The notes under the pieces were generated by a model. It was not told the origin of the DNA, did not search any database, and saw only the letters and a list, made by a program, of their open reading frames with translations. The position numbers were made by a program, and so were the translations under genes. Shown here one piece after another: positions 24,602 through 32,934 of a stretch of DNA of 42,664 nucleotides (positions within the stretch are counted from its first letter, which is position 1; each line of letters starts with the position of its first letter). The stretch is from Oscillospiraceae bacterium (GTDB taxonomy: Bacteria > Bacillota > Clostridia > Oscillospirales > Acutalibacteraceae), in contig SVOX01000001.1 of NCBI GenBank assembly GCA_015066165.1, positions 1 through 42,664 of the forward strand, in the 5' to 3' direction.

Positions 24602-25942
24602 TCAATGCCTGTCACAAAGACCCGGCACATTTTCCCGTGTGTAATATCCCATTCGTATAAACGAACAACCCGCTTTAAACTTTTTACCGCTTTCGGTACA
24701 ATAGGCAACTTTGGTTAAACCGCCTTTGTAAGCAAACTTGCGTTTAAAGTTTGTTTTGTTTTCATAAATTTTATTAACTGCATTGCCAAAATATTCAGCC
24801 GCATTATTTTTAACACTTTCGCCGTGCCACAAAGCAATGCTGTATTCAGGCGTCACACCAACAAACCAGTTATTTTCACCGTTGTCGTCTGTTCCGGTTT
24901 TACCCGCAACTTCAACCTTTTCACATTTGGCTTTTTCACCTGTACCGCCTTTTGTTACAACCTCTTTTAACATTTGGTTCAAAATATCGGCAGTAGATGC
25001 TTTAATAACCTGCTTTGGCGAATATTGGCGCTCGTAAACTGTTTTGCCTTTGTTATCACAAATTTTTACAACCGTTTTTGGCGCTTCGTATTTTCCGCTA
25101 TTGGCAAAAATTTGATAATAACCTGCCATATCAACAGTGCTTACACCGTTGGTTAAAAGCCCTAAAGCAATGTTGCCAATTACTTCGTCAGCGCCTTTGG
25201 CTTTGGACGCTATTTTTTCAGCCGAAACCGGTATATTAAAATTGGTTTCCAAAAACTCTATTGACTTATTAACACCGTAATCTGCAAGGCATTTAACCGC
25301 CGCAGTATTAAGCGATTCCTTAATTGCCTGGTAAATATATACGTAACGTTCGCTGTAATACTCGGTAGAATTTGCAGGCCAAGGTCTCATAACGCCTTCA
25401 AGATTTTTAACGTATTTATAAGGCGAATCTTCATACCTACTGGACCAATTTATTGTGCCGTCGTCAACCGCAGGCGCATATACGCTAAGCGGTTTAAAAC
25501 TCGAACACGGCCTATGCGTTGCAGTGGCAAAATTTTCGCCCTTGTTACCTTTTTTTGTGCTGTAAACTGCAATAATATTCGCTTGAGTATCGGTAACGGT
25601 GGCCGCAATATCGGTTTCGCCGTCTTTTTCGCTAAGCGCTTTTGCAAGATTTTGGTTAACTTCGGTTTCCAAAGCGGTGTAAACGGTGTAACCGCCTTTA
25701 TAAAGAAGTTTTTTTGCCTCGTCTTCGTTTATTTTATTAAGGTTGGCAATTATTTTAACCGCTTCGTCAACCGCTATTTCCAAATACGATTTATTTTCGT
25801 TTTTCCTGACAGCACGGTCAGATTTTAAGGTGGCAAAAATTTGCCCATCGCTTGACATAACCTTTAATGCGTTTTTAGAACCGCAGCCGCAAAGGGTGCA
25901 AAAAATTGCCAAACACAAAACGGCAGATACTATTCTTTTAAT
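24602..25942 (-). CDS. Transpeptidase-only penicillin-binding lipoprotein (possible ATT start)
   Basis: A transpeptidase domain with the three active-site motifs in order: SSFK (SxxK), SLN (SxN) and KTGT (KTG). There is no glycosyltransferase domain or PASTA repeat. The 438-447 residue size and the unusual PCSSFKP box mark it as a shortened class A-derived PBP. The first standard start codon is TTG at 25918, which gives a signal lacking positive charge. Reading from an ATT at 25942, seven bases after GGGTG, gives (M)KRIVSAVLCLAIFCTLCGC, an ideal lipoprotein signal with lipobox LCGC. This start overlaps the stop of the upstream gene. It probably cross-links cell-wall peptides outside the membrane. 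Confidence 0.85.
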   Translation of the reverse strand: MKRIVSAVLCLAIFCTLCGCGSKNALKVMSSDGQIFATLKSDRAVRKNENKSYLEIAVDEAVKIIANLNKINEDEAKKLLYKGGYTVYTALETEVNQNLAKALSEKDGETDIAATVTDTQANIIAVYSTKKGNKGENFATATHRPCSSFKPLSVYAPAVDDGTINWSSRYEDSPYKYVKNLEGVMRPWPANSTEYYSERYVYIYQAIKESLNTAAVKCLADYGVNKSIEFLETNFNIPVSAEKIASKAKGADEVIGNIALGLLTNGVSTVDMAGYYQIFANSGKYEAPKTVVKICDNKGKTVYERQYSPKQVIKASTADILNQMLKEVVTKGGTGEKAKCEKVEVAGKTGTDDNGENNWFVGVTPEYSIALWHGESVKNNAAEYFGNAVNKIYENKTNFKRKFAYKGGLTKVAYCTESGKKFKAGCSFIRMGYYTRENVPGLCDRH

Positions 25943-27650
25943 TTAAATCACCCGTTTCTTTTGTGATTTTTTCAATATAATCTAAAATATCATTAGGCAA
26001 GGTTGTAATTGGCTTTTCGTTAATCATACTGCCAAACTTGCTGATATATTGTTCACTCGCTTCCATTCCGGCTTTTAAAGACAAAAGTTCATCCTTTAAA
26101 ACCTTTGCGCTTGAAGTATCACCCATTTGCTCATAAGCCATTATTCCGTTCACAAGCATAACACCGTACTCACGAAGTTCGGTATATCTGAAACGTATTC
26201 TTGAAAGAGATGCGTTTTTGTTTTCTATTACACCCCTAAAGTCGCCCTTTGAGTAACAATATTTTGCCTTTATGCTGTAAGGCGCATAATAGTGAGTATT
26301 TTGTTCTAAAATTTCGTTTGCAATATCATTTGCCGCAGCAATGTCGGTTTGCTGTTCAAGCAATAATAACTTATTGCGTGTGTTATACGGATAAAGTGCG
26401 TCCGAAGTTTCATAAGCCGTGAACTGCGAAAGCGCCAGTGCAACACACATATAAACGTTTATCACCGCAAACACAAATGCTAACATTTTTGCTGACTTTA
26501 CGTTATTCACAGTAACAATTTTACCGTCTTGGTCATCTAAAAACAAAAGGAACAGCAAAAACATTCCAACAAACTGTAAATTGAAATCGAACATACTGTG
26601 AAGCGAAATTGTTGCAACTATTATCTTTTCGGCAATATTTACGTGTTTTTTAAAAAAGAAACGTACCACCGCCGCAAAAAACATAACAGCGGGAATAACA
26701 CCAACGTCAAGCGCCAACTGTAAAAAATCGTTATGAACGTAAGATACATTGTAAACACCGGTTTGTATTGAACCCTGAACAAACTGGTATCCCATATAAC
26801 CCATACCAAACGGATATTTGAGTAACAACGGCAGTGAGTCAAAAATATAAAGCAGACGTCCAATAAAAGTACTTTGGGTAAGCCCGATTTTAAGATAACG
26901 GCTTAAAACGTTGCCATCGGGTCCCAAAAACGCAATAAGCGTAACTGCCAAAACCACAACCGCCGAAACCGAAAAAATCAAAATACGCATTTTCTTTGAC
27001 GCATTTGTCAAAACCATAAAAAAGTTTGAAACCAAAAACAATATAAACGCTGTTCGGCTACCGGTGTAAAGCAAACCGCCAATTAAAACCGCCAAAGTTA
27101 TAAAATCAAGCCATTTAAAACGGGTTTTCTTTAAAAGCAAAAGTTCACAGACTAATAGCAACAAAGCAAATGTGTTTGGATATTGAAAAAAACCGGCAAG
27201 TCGTTCTGAAACCAAGAACATGCTTTTTAAAGGCGGAACTAAACTGGCTAAAACCGAAATTAAGGTAATTACCGCCACAAAATAAGGTAAAATTTCAAAT
27301 ATCTTTTTCTTTTTTTGCGGTTGAGCCAACAAAATTACATAAACCGCCAATGGCAAAAAACGCAGAAAACCAATAAACGCCATGCCTGTATCTATTGCCC
27401 AAAGCATTGTAAGAGCATAGAACCCAACCACCGCAAATACCGAAACGGTTAAAAGATTTAACCTTATTTGAAAACTTTTTTGCTTTAAAATCTTAAAAAT
27501 TAAGAAAAATAAAAGTACCGCCGATATTAAACAAGCCAAATAATCGTTAAAACCGCCTACTAAAATGAACGATAAAAGCAAAATTACATCAGAAAAATCG
27601 CAATGTTCGTTAATTCTTGTTTTCAAACCGCTAAACGACACACAGCTCAT
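25938..27650 (-). CDS. O-antigen-ligase-like polytopic membrane protein (Wzy/WaaL family)
   Basis: 570 residues with ten or more membrane helices in residues ~15-420 and a soluble C-terminal tail of ~150 residues. The large outer loop with YTGSRTAF and, further on, HNDFLQLALDVGV matches the O-antigen ligase/polymerase (Wzy_C) superfamily, which joins lipid-linked glycans. The tail has a helical, TPR-like character. In a Gram-positive it may polymerise or attach a cell-wall or capsular glycan; the substrate is unknown. GGGGG abuts the ATG at 27650, so a GTG three codons later has better spacing. First gene of the PBP/surface protein cluster, with a TTGACG-17-TAATAT promoter. Confidence 0.82.
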   Translation of the reverse strand: MSCVSFSGLKTRINEHCDFSDVILLLSFILVGGFNDYLACLISAVLLFFLIFKILKQKSFQIRLNLLTVSVFAVVGFYALTMLWAIDTGMAFIGFLRFLPLAVYVILLAQPQKKKKIFEILPYFVAVITLISVLASLVPPLKSMFLVSERLAGFFQYPNTFALLLLVCELLLLKKTRFKWLDFITLAVLIGGLLYTGSRTAFILFLVSNFFMVLTNASKKMRILIFSVSAVVVLAVTLIAFLGPDGNVLSRYLKIGLTQSTFIGRLLYIFDSLPLLLKYPFGMGYMGYQFVQGSIQTGVYNVSYVHNDFLQLALDVGVIPAVMFFAAVVRFFFKKHVNIAEKIIVATISLHSMFDFNLQFVGMFLLFLLFLDDQDGKIVTVNNVKSAKMLAFVFAVINVYMCVALALSQFTAYETSDALYPYNTRNKLLLLEQQTDIAAANDIANEILEQNTHYYAPYSIKAKYCYSKGDFRGVIENKNASLSRIRFRYTELREYGVMLVNGIMAYEQMGDTSSAKVLKDELLSLKAGMEASEQYISKFGSMINEKPITTLPNDILDYIEKITKETGDLN

Positions 27651-27682
27651 CCCCCAATGTAATTAATATATAAGTATATTAT

Positions 27683-27711
27683 ATATTAACATATTTATTT
27701 TAACCCGTCAA
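27683..27711 (-). promoter_or_regulatory. Promoter of the ligase-PBP-surface protein cluster
   Basis: Minus-strand TTGACG, 17 bases, TAATAT. The transcript would have a short leader of about 30 nt. Confidence 0.5.
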
Positions 27712-27831
27712 TAGCGGTTGGTGTATTTTAACCATAAATTTTAATACAAAATTCGAATGAAAATGCGAACTTTAAAAATCTGTAAGTCCCAAAATTTATT
27801 CGTATCTGTGCCAATGTGGATATAATAAATT

Positions 27832-28060
27832 AAGACGGCGATTATTCGCCGTCTTTTTTAATGAATTGCCTTGGGCGTGAATTGGCTTTGCCATGAATTG
27901 TTCGCTTTGCGAACATGAATTAAATTAAATCCTTATGCACCACAGTGCGATTCATGTTGCGCAGCAACAATTTATGTGCTTTAGCACGATTCATAAATCC
28001 GCAGGATTTAATTCATTGCAAAATTACGCTACTGCGAAATTTTGCACTGCGTTCCATCGC
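27832..28060. repeat. Mosaic mini-hairpin repeat, copy A
   Basis: An array of short palindromes joined by linkers resembling ATGAATT/AATTCATG. In order: GACGGCG..CGCCGTC, GGC-ttt-GCC, TTCGC-ttt-GCGAA, CAC-caca-GTG, TTGC-gca-GCAA, GTGC-ttta-GCAC, TCC-gca-GGA and a longer AAATTaCGC/GCGaAATTT stem. It is nearly identical to copies at 28121 and 41411. The first hairpin plus T6 looks like a terminator. Spurious ORFs here are not genes. Confidence 0.85.
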
Positions 28061-28095
28061 AACACAAGGGGGACGGTTCTATTGTCCCCTTTTAT
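28061..28095. repeat. GGGGGACGGTTCT-type palindromic element
   Basis: AAGGGGGAC and GTCCCCTT arms around GGTTCTATT. Elements of this type are scattered in many Firmicutes, and I associate them with REP/RAYT-like repeats, though no transposase is present here. Only one copy is seen in this window. Confidence 0.5.
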
Positions 28096-28120
28096 ATTCC
28101 GTGCCGAAGGCACACCGAAA

Positions 28121-28348
28121 CTCTTCACTATTCACTTTTCACTCTTCACTAAAAAAGACGGCGATTATTCGCCGTCTTTTTTAATGAATTGCCTTGGGCG
28201 TGAATTGGCTTTGCCATGAATTGTTCGCTTTGCGAACATGAATTAAATTAAATCCTTATGCACCACAGTGCAATTCATGTTGCGCAGCAACAATTTATGT
28301 GCTTTAGCACAATTCATAAATCCGCAGGATTTAATTCATTGCAAAAAA
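28121..28348. repeat. Mosaic mini-hairpin repeat, copy B
   Basis: The same order of hairpins as copy A, preceded by a TCTTCACTATTCACTTTTC-like head (starting about 28121) that is also present before copy C but not before copy A. It lacks the terminal AAATTaCGC stem of A and C and instead runs into the operon terminator hairpin at 28343. Confidence 0.85.
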
Positions 28349-28371
28349 GACGGCAATCAGCCGTCCTTTTT
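28343..28371 (-). terminator. Terminator of the nine-gene catabolic operon
   Basis: GACGGC/GCCGTC stem with a five-base loop, flanked on the minus strand by AAAAAG and CTTTTTT, 24 bp after the last gene. It borders mosaic repeat copy B. Confidence 0.8.
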
Positions 28372-28394
28372 GCATTGTGTTACATCACGAATTT

Positions 28395-29066
28395 TTAATA
28401 TTCATTACAAAGGAGATACAGCGGTTGCTCATCCTCTTCGATTTGGGCAAAGCGGCCAACCTTATCATAAAAACAGTTATCGTTTGCATCGTCGTTACAC
28501 ATAGAAACCTCGCCCACAATAACGTATCCTTTGCCTTCTTCACCCCAAAACCTGTGATAAAGACCTTTTGTAAGAGTGATGCTTTGACCGGGAGTAAGCT
28601 TTACAATATATCCTGCGGGGAAGGTGTGACGAACGCCGTCTATCGAAACTGTAACGTCAGTATCGGCAAGACAGTTATTTTCATCCGAATTGTAGAGCTT
28701 TATCATAAGATTACCACCACCGCGGTTTATGATGTCCTCCATCTTATACCAATGATAATGCATAGGTGTTACCTGATTTTCAGCAACTATCATAAGCTTT
28801 TCGGCATACGGTTTGGGATATTTTTCGGGATTTTTTTGACTTCCGTTTCTAAGCGTTATGAGAAAAAGTCCCACTTTACTAAAATTGCCGCTACCAAAAT
28901 CGGTAATATCCCAACCGAGTGCATTTTCTCTTATTTCGTCCGCTTCCGATCCCTTTGTTTGCCACTCCTCAGGCGTCCAAAAAAGAAACTCGGGTAACGA
29001 TATTTTATACTCTTTAAAAAGCTTTAAAGCGTTTTTTATAGCACTGTTAATTTCTGACCTTTTCAT
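28395..29066 (-). CDS. D-lyxose/D-mannose ketol-isomerase (DUF1498 cupin)
   Basis: 223 residues from ATG 29066, with GGAGA upstream; an in-frame ATG at 29129 would lie inside the preceding gene. The cupin metal site is clear: HYHWYKMEDIIN (His, His, Glu) around residue 110, and the fourth His in LYHRFWGEEGKGY near 180. This family (YdaE, lyxose isomerases) interconverts D-lyxose with D-xylulose and D-mannose with D-fructose. As the last gene of the operon, 14 bp after the mannose-6-phosphate-isomerase-like gene, it suggests that an aldose is released and converted to a ketose entering central metabolism. Confidence 0.87.
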   Translation of the reverse strand: MKRSEINSAIKNALKLFKEYKISLPEFLFWTPEEWQTKGSEADEIRENALGWDITDFGSGNFSKVGLFLITLRNGSQKNPEKYPKPYAEKLMIVAENQVTPMHYHWYKMEDIINRGGGNLMIKLYNSDENNCLADTDVTVSIDGVRHTFPAGYIVKLTPGQSITLTKGLYHRFWGEEGKGYVIVGEVSMCNDDANDNCFYDKVGRFAQIEEDEQPLYLLCNEY

Positions 29067-29080
29067 ATAAAAATCTCCAA

Positions 29081-30880
29081 TTAACCCTTTTTCCAGCGTT
29101 GAATTACACAGGTAACTCTTCCGCCACATTCGTTGATGATTTCATAATCACCAAAGGAAGCGGGGATAACCAAGGTTGAAAACTTATCACACTCTGCCGA
29201 AAGCTCTGGATTAGACTTTGAGCGAACAGTTACCTTTGTAGCAACGGTAGGAGTGAACATATGCATAAACTTGCCTTCGGTGGAGTATTCTGCCTTTTTC
29301 TCAAAGTGAATTCTCTCTACATGATAGGGCATAACCGAATGAGTTTTATAGCGGTCCACAAAATATTCAGGTGTCCACTTTACAACCAACGGAGTTGACA
29401 AAAGGTTATCCTTTACCCAAGATTCGCGACGTGTTTTTTCCATATTTCTGCCGTGTTCAAGATGCATCTTTAAGGGTTTTCCTGTCATAGTTTTCTTTTC
29501 ATCATCCCAAGAAGGACGGGCAAAATCGTACTCGAAGAAAGAATATTCCGTACCATTAATACTTGGGTTTGTATCCATTTCAAGCACCATTTGATTACCG
29601 CCGTGACCGTGCATTGTTCCTGGTGGAATAAGATAAAGGTCGCCTTCCTTACTGTTCCAATTGGCAATAAAATCTTTCCAGTTTTCTATTGGTTTAATAT
29701 TTTGTGATTCTTCACAAAGACGTTCCCATTCTTCGATATCAGCATCATCCTTAAAGCCCATCCAGGTATTAGCGCCCTCGTAAGCTTCGGCTATGTAATA
29801 GGTTTCATAACGACCAAGTGGCTCGTCAAAATGGTCTTCAACATACTTACTGCTTGGGTGAATATGCATAGGCATACTGATACGCTCGGCAGGTTGGGGT
29901 GTTGGATGCCAACCGTCATCAAGCCAAATATCAAGTGGGAAAAGACCCGGGTATTGCTTATTGATAAGCGAACCAACAAGCTCCTCACCATACTGCATAG
30001 CATTTAGCATAGGCATTGAAATACTACGTTCACCGCCAAAGTCGATAAGAATACGAAGCTCTGGACCTGCGATTTTATTCCAAGCGTTATTAGCAAGACC
30101 TTCTACACCGTAATCCATCTGCTCATAGCGATATGCACCCCAAGGACCTGGGCTGAAAATCTTAACCTCGTGTATAGGATATTTAACAAGAGTTGACATT
30201 ATTTCGTCGTACGCCTTGCGAGGCACAAGAACCAAATCATCTTCAAAATAATTTTCAATGTAAAAATCCATTGCTTCATACATATAGTCTTTTTGGCGCT
30301 TTAAGATATAATAATCGGAATAGTTATATTCTTTCCAGCTGTAATCATTTGTAGGATCGGCTTGGCCAAAGGTTGCAAGCTTGCCTGTCCACATATCCCA
30401 TTGTACCTTTTGGTGAGTGTTGTCTATGTAACATTTAACGTCAACAACTTCTGCCAACGCCTTAACGCAGGCGCCCATACCATAGATAATTGAAACACCG
30501 CCCAAAAGTTTTTTCTTTGCGTTTTCTATCGCAGCGGGATTCATAATATCCTCGATAACGCCATTTTTATTAACCTTTCCAAAACCGGGGTCTTCAGTAA
30601 CAAAGGGGGCATTATAAGCGATAATTTCTTCACGCGATAAGAAGAATTCTTGCGCGGGAATAAGCGCTACTTCCCCACCAATTTGCTTGGCAATAGCGCA
30701 AGCGATTTTTTCAAAATCAATTCCGTACCAACCGTCAAGTGCAATAACTCTTGCTCCGCTTTTCACTTTGTCAGCCAAGGCGCTTACTGTCTTATCCCAT
30801 CCAAAAATAACAGAGTCTTTGTTTTTAGCCGAAATTTTAATTTTGTTATCGGCATTTTTAATTGATTCATAAACCGGCAT
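29081..30880 (-). CDS. Large class I mannose-6-phosphate isomerase-like protein with an extra N-terminal domain
   Basis: 599 residues. The C-terminal ~330 residues form a type I phosphomannose-isomerase cupin, with metal-binding HIHP (~residue 336) and the PPGTMHGHG motif (~415). The N-terminal ~200 residues (GARVIALDGWYGIDFEKIA, IIYGMGACVKALAE) look like a nucleotide or sugar-phosphate-binding alpha/beta domain of kinase type without a clear P-loop. Ordinary ManA is ~310-390 residues, so this is a two-domain relative. It lies between glycosidase and lyxose isomerase genes. I infer an aldose-ketose isomerase acting in the same pathway; phosphorylation of its substrate is not assured. Confidence 0.75.
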   Translation of the reverse strand: MPVYESIKNADNKIKISAKNKDSVIFGWDKTVSALADKVKSGARVIALDGWYGIDFEKIACAIAKQIGGEVALIPAQEFFLSREEIIAYNAPFVTEDPGFGKVNKNGVIEDIMNPAAIENAKKKLLGGVSIIYGMGACVKALAEVVDVKCYIDNTHQKVQWDMWTGKLATFGQADPTNDYSWKEYNYSDYYILKRQKDYMYEAMDFYIENYFEDDLVLVPRKAYDEIMSTLVKYPIHEVKIFSPGPWGAYRYEQMDYGVEGLANNAWNKIAGPELRILIDFGGERSISMPMLNAMQYGEELVGSLINKQYPGLFPLDIWLDDGWHPTPQPAERISMPMHIHPSSKYVEDHFDEPLGRYETYYIAEAYEGANTWMGFKDDADIEEWERLCEESQNIKPIENWKDFIANWNSKEGDLYLIPPGTMHGHGGNQMVLEMDTNPSINGTEYSFFEYDFARPSWDDEKKTMTGKPLKMHLEHGRNMEKTRRESWVKDNLLSTPLVVKWTPEYFVDRYKTHSVMPYHVERIHFEKKAEYSTEGKFMHMFTPTVATKVTVRSKSNPELSAECDKFSTLVIPASFGDYEIINECGGRVTCVIQRWKKG

Positions 30881-30892
30881 AATAATTCTCCT

Positions 30893-32926
30893 TTAAAATT
30901 TTATTTTTTGCCCTATTTGAGCTTTATAAACTATGTCTTTACTTGTAACCGTGAATTCTTTACCCGTAATCTCTACTGAAAATACTTTTCCGCAAAGCCT
31001 TGCATTTTCTATTTTCATATTAGCGGCAGGGCGGTTTTCTACAGGACAAACCGTAATATTACCGTCAAAATCCGCCCTTATTCCAAAGATGAAAAAGAAT
31101 ATCATCTGAGCGGCTGATACCGAGCTGATATCACCCTGAAGCGGTGTATCTTCGCGGTTTCTTATCATATTAGCGGCACACGAATCGCCCATATACGGCA
31201 TACGCTCGCCCCACCAATACACTCGGCTTAAAATATCGGTTGCCAATTTGTCGTAGCCAATTTCGTAAAGCTGACCGCAAATTTGCATTGTAAAGTGGGT
31301 ACAAATTCCTCCGCCACCGTTATCGATATCCTCTTGGTCGTAGGCAATATCAAGCTTTGACATACTGTGAAGTCCGAATTTCGACAAAAATTCAGTTTCG
31401 TTAAGGTGTGAAATAAGCCCCTCCCGTTCTTTTGCATCAATTACGGGACTATTCAAAAACTTAAACATCTGAACGGTGTAACGTACGTCTCGTTTACCAT
31501 TTGAATCAATAAAATCATACCATTTTATATCATCGTTCCAAAGTGTTTTAAGCTTTTCTTTAAGCCCTAAAGCACGTTCTTTAAGGTCGTCGCAGGGCAT
31601 TTTTGCCACATTGCAAAGTTCCCACACTCGCATATAATTCATATACCTTCTGGCATTTAGGTCGGGCATAATGCCATCATAAAGTATGCCTCGGCGAAGC
31701 TCTAAATGGTCAAAACCGCTCTTGCCGTAATTGAATAAAGAGTTACCATCCTTACCTTCATCACAAGCGTAAGCATAATGTTTCATCCATTCAAGCACCG
31801 TCTTGCCCTCAACCACTTGGAACAAAAATTCTTTTTCGCCCGTAAAAAGCACGTGGTAGTAAACCATACAAATGATTTTTTCTTGGTTCACCTGATACCA
31901 AGGCCCCACCTTACCCGCAGTTACGGGATTTAGGGCATAAGAGGTTGTAAGGTCATTTTTAAGATAAGCCAAAAGTTGTTTTTTATTGCCAAAGGTATCG
32001 TAAATTGGGTGTATCATCAGTCCGCCGCAATAATCCCAAAGATATGAACACATACAAGCGCCGTTAATACTGCCTGTACTAAAATAAGGCACAGCACAAA
32101 GGTCGCTGTTTTCCCAACGGCAAAGCATATATGTAACAAGTGAGCGGTAGTATAGGTTATCGAGCGCTTTGTTATCGCTTGAAAGGTGTGGCAGATTATC
32201 GTAAATTCTTTTAGATTCTTTCGAAAACCACTCAAACGAGCTTTGCATAAAATCATAAAAATCAAAATTTTCCAAATTTTCGCCTTTTAAAACCGCTTCT
32301 TTTTTATCAAACTGTACCGTTATAAAAACCGTATATTCGCCGTTTGGATTTAATGTGATTTCACCCTCTAAAAGACGGGCTAACTTAAAAAGCTTTACGG
32401 GAATTGACACGGTAATATTCATACCGCAATCATCGGTTTCCAAATACACACCGTTTTTTTGCGGTATAGTATTTGTCACCAAGTTTTTTGCTGTTTGCGG
32501 ACCTAAAAAATCCCAGTTACTTTCATACCGTGGGTTTGCGGTGTATTCAATTTGAAAAGGTAGGGTTAAGACTTTGCTTGTTTTATTTTTATAGGTCACA
32601 CCCATTACAAAACGGCGACTTTTCGGCACTACCGCAGTAATGGTTTCTATCGTAAAATCGGCAGTCTCACCCACACGCTTCATAGCGTTCGGAAGCCATA
32701 CCCATTCTTTCACTTTTACCCTTTCGCCATTTGTTACAACGTCAAGGTGAAATCCCGTATCGGTATATGGACATCCCTGAAAACAGTCGGCGGCCGCCAC
32801 CGAATATTCGGGAGTACGAAGCGAAGAAACATCTGCGCAAATGCCCAAATCCTTTTCTTCTAAAATTGAAAATTCACCTTTAAAAGCGTAAACACTGTTT
32901 TCAAAATAAGAATTATATCTTTTCAT
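30893..32926 (-). CDS. Cytoplasmic (alpha/alpha)6-barrel glycosidase-like protein
   Basis: 677 residues from ATG 32926 (AGGG upstream; an in-frame GTG at 32938 overlaps the previous gene). A beta-rich N-terminal domain (~1-230) is followed by a catalytic-type (alpha/alpha)6 domain with SYLWDYCGG (~300), GPWYQVNQE (~345) and GGGGICTHF (~555). This is the layout of amylo-1,6-glucosidase, GH63, GH78 and related inverting hydrolases. I cannot assign the GH family or sugar specificity. No signal peptide is present, so it would act on imported oligosaccharides. It is in the middle of the operon, 12 bp before the next gene. Confidence 0.6.
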   Translation of the reverse strand: MKRYNSYFENSVYAFKGEFSILEEKDLGICADVSSLRTPEYSVAAADCFQGCPYTDTGFHLDVVTNGERVKVKEWVWLPNAMKRVGETADFTIETITAVVPKSRRFVMGVTYKNKTSKVLTLPFQIEYTANPRYESNWDFLGPQTAKNLVTNTIPQKNGVYLETDDCGMNITVSIPVKLFKLARLLEGEITLNPNGEYTVFITVQFDKKEAVLKGENLENFDFYDFMQSSFEWFSKESKRIYDNLPHLSSDNKALDNLYYRSLVTYMLCRWENSDLCAVPYFSTGSINGACMCSYLWDYCGGLMIHPIYDTFGNKKQLLAYLKNDLTTSYALNPVTAGKVGPWYQVNQEKIICMVYYHVLFTGEKEFLFQVVEGKTVLEWMKHYAYACDEGKDGNSLFNYGKSGFDHLELRRGILYDGIMPDLNARRYMNYMRVWELCNVAKMPCDDLKERALGLKEKLKTLWNDDIKWYDFIDSNGKRDVRYTVQMFKFLNSPVIDAKEREGLISHLNETEFLSKFGLHSMSKLDIAYDQEDIDNGGGGICTHFTMQICGQLYEIGYDKLATDILSRVYWWGERMPYMGDSCAANMIRNREDTPLQGDISSVSAAQMIFFFIFGIRADFDGNITVCPVENRPAANMKIENARLCGKVFSVEITGKEFTVTSKDIVYKAQIGQKIKF

Positions 32927-32934
32927 TTTCACCC

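Noticed and set aside
28061..28095. Insertion sequence remnant
   Set aside because: Only a 35-bp palindrome is present, with no transposase fragment or target duplication visible.
27832..28348. CRISPR array
   Set aside because: The hairpins and linkers differ in sequence and length, there are no equal-length unique spacers, and no cas gene is in the window.
27935..28504. ORFs of 78-94 codons across the intergenic repeats
   Set aside because: They read through the mini-hairpin repeats; nearly identical peptides arise from copies A and B simply because the DNA is repeated, and none has a ribosome binding site or a known domain.
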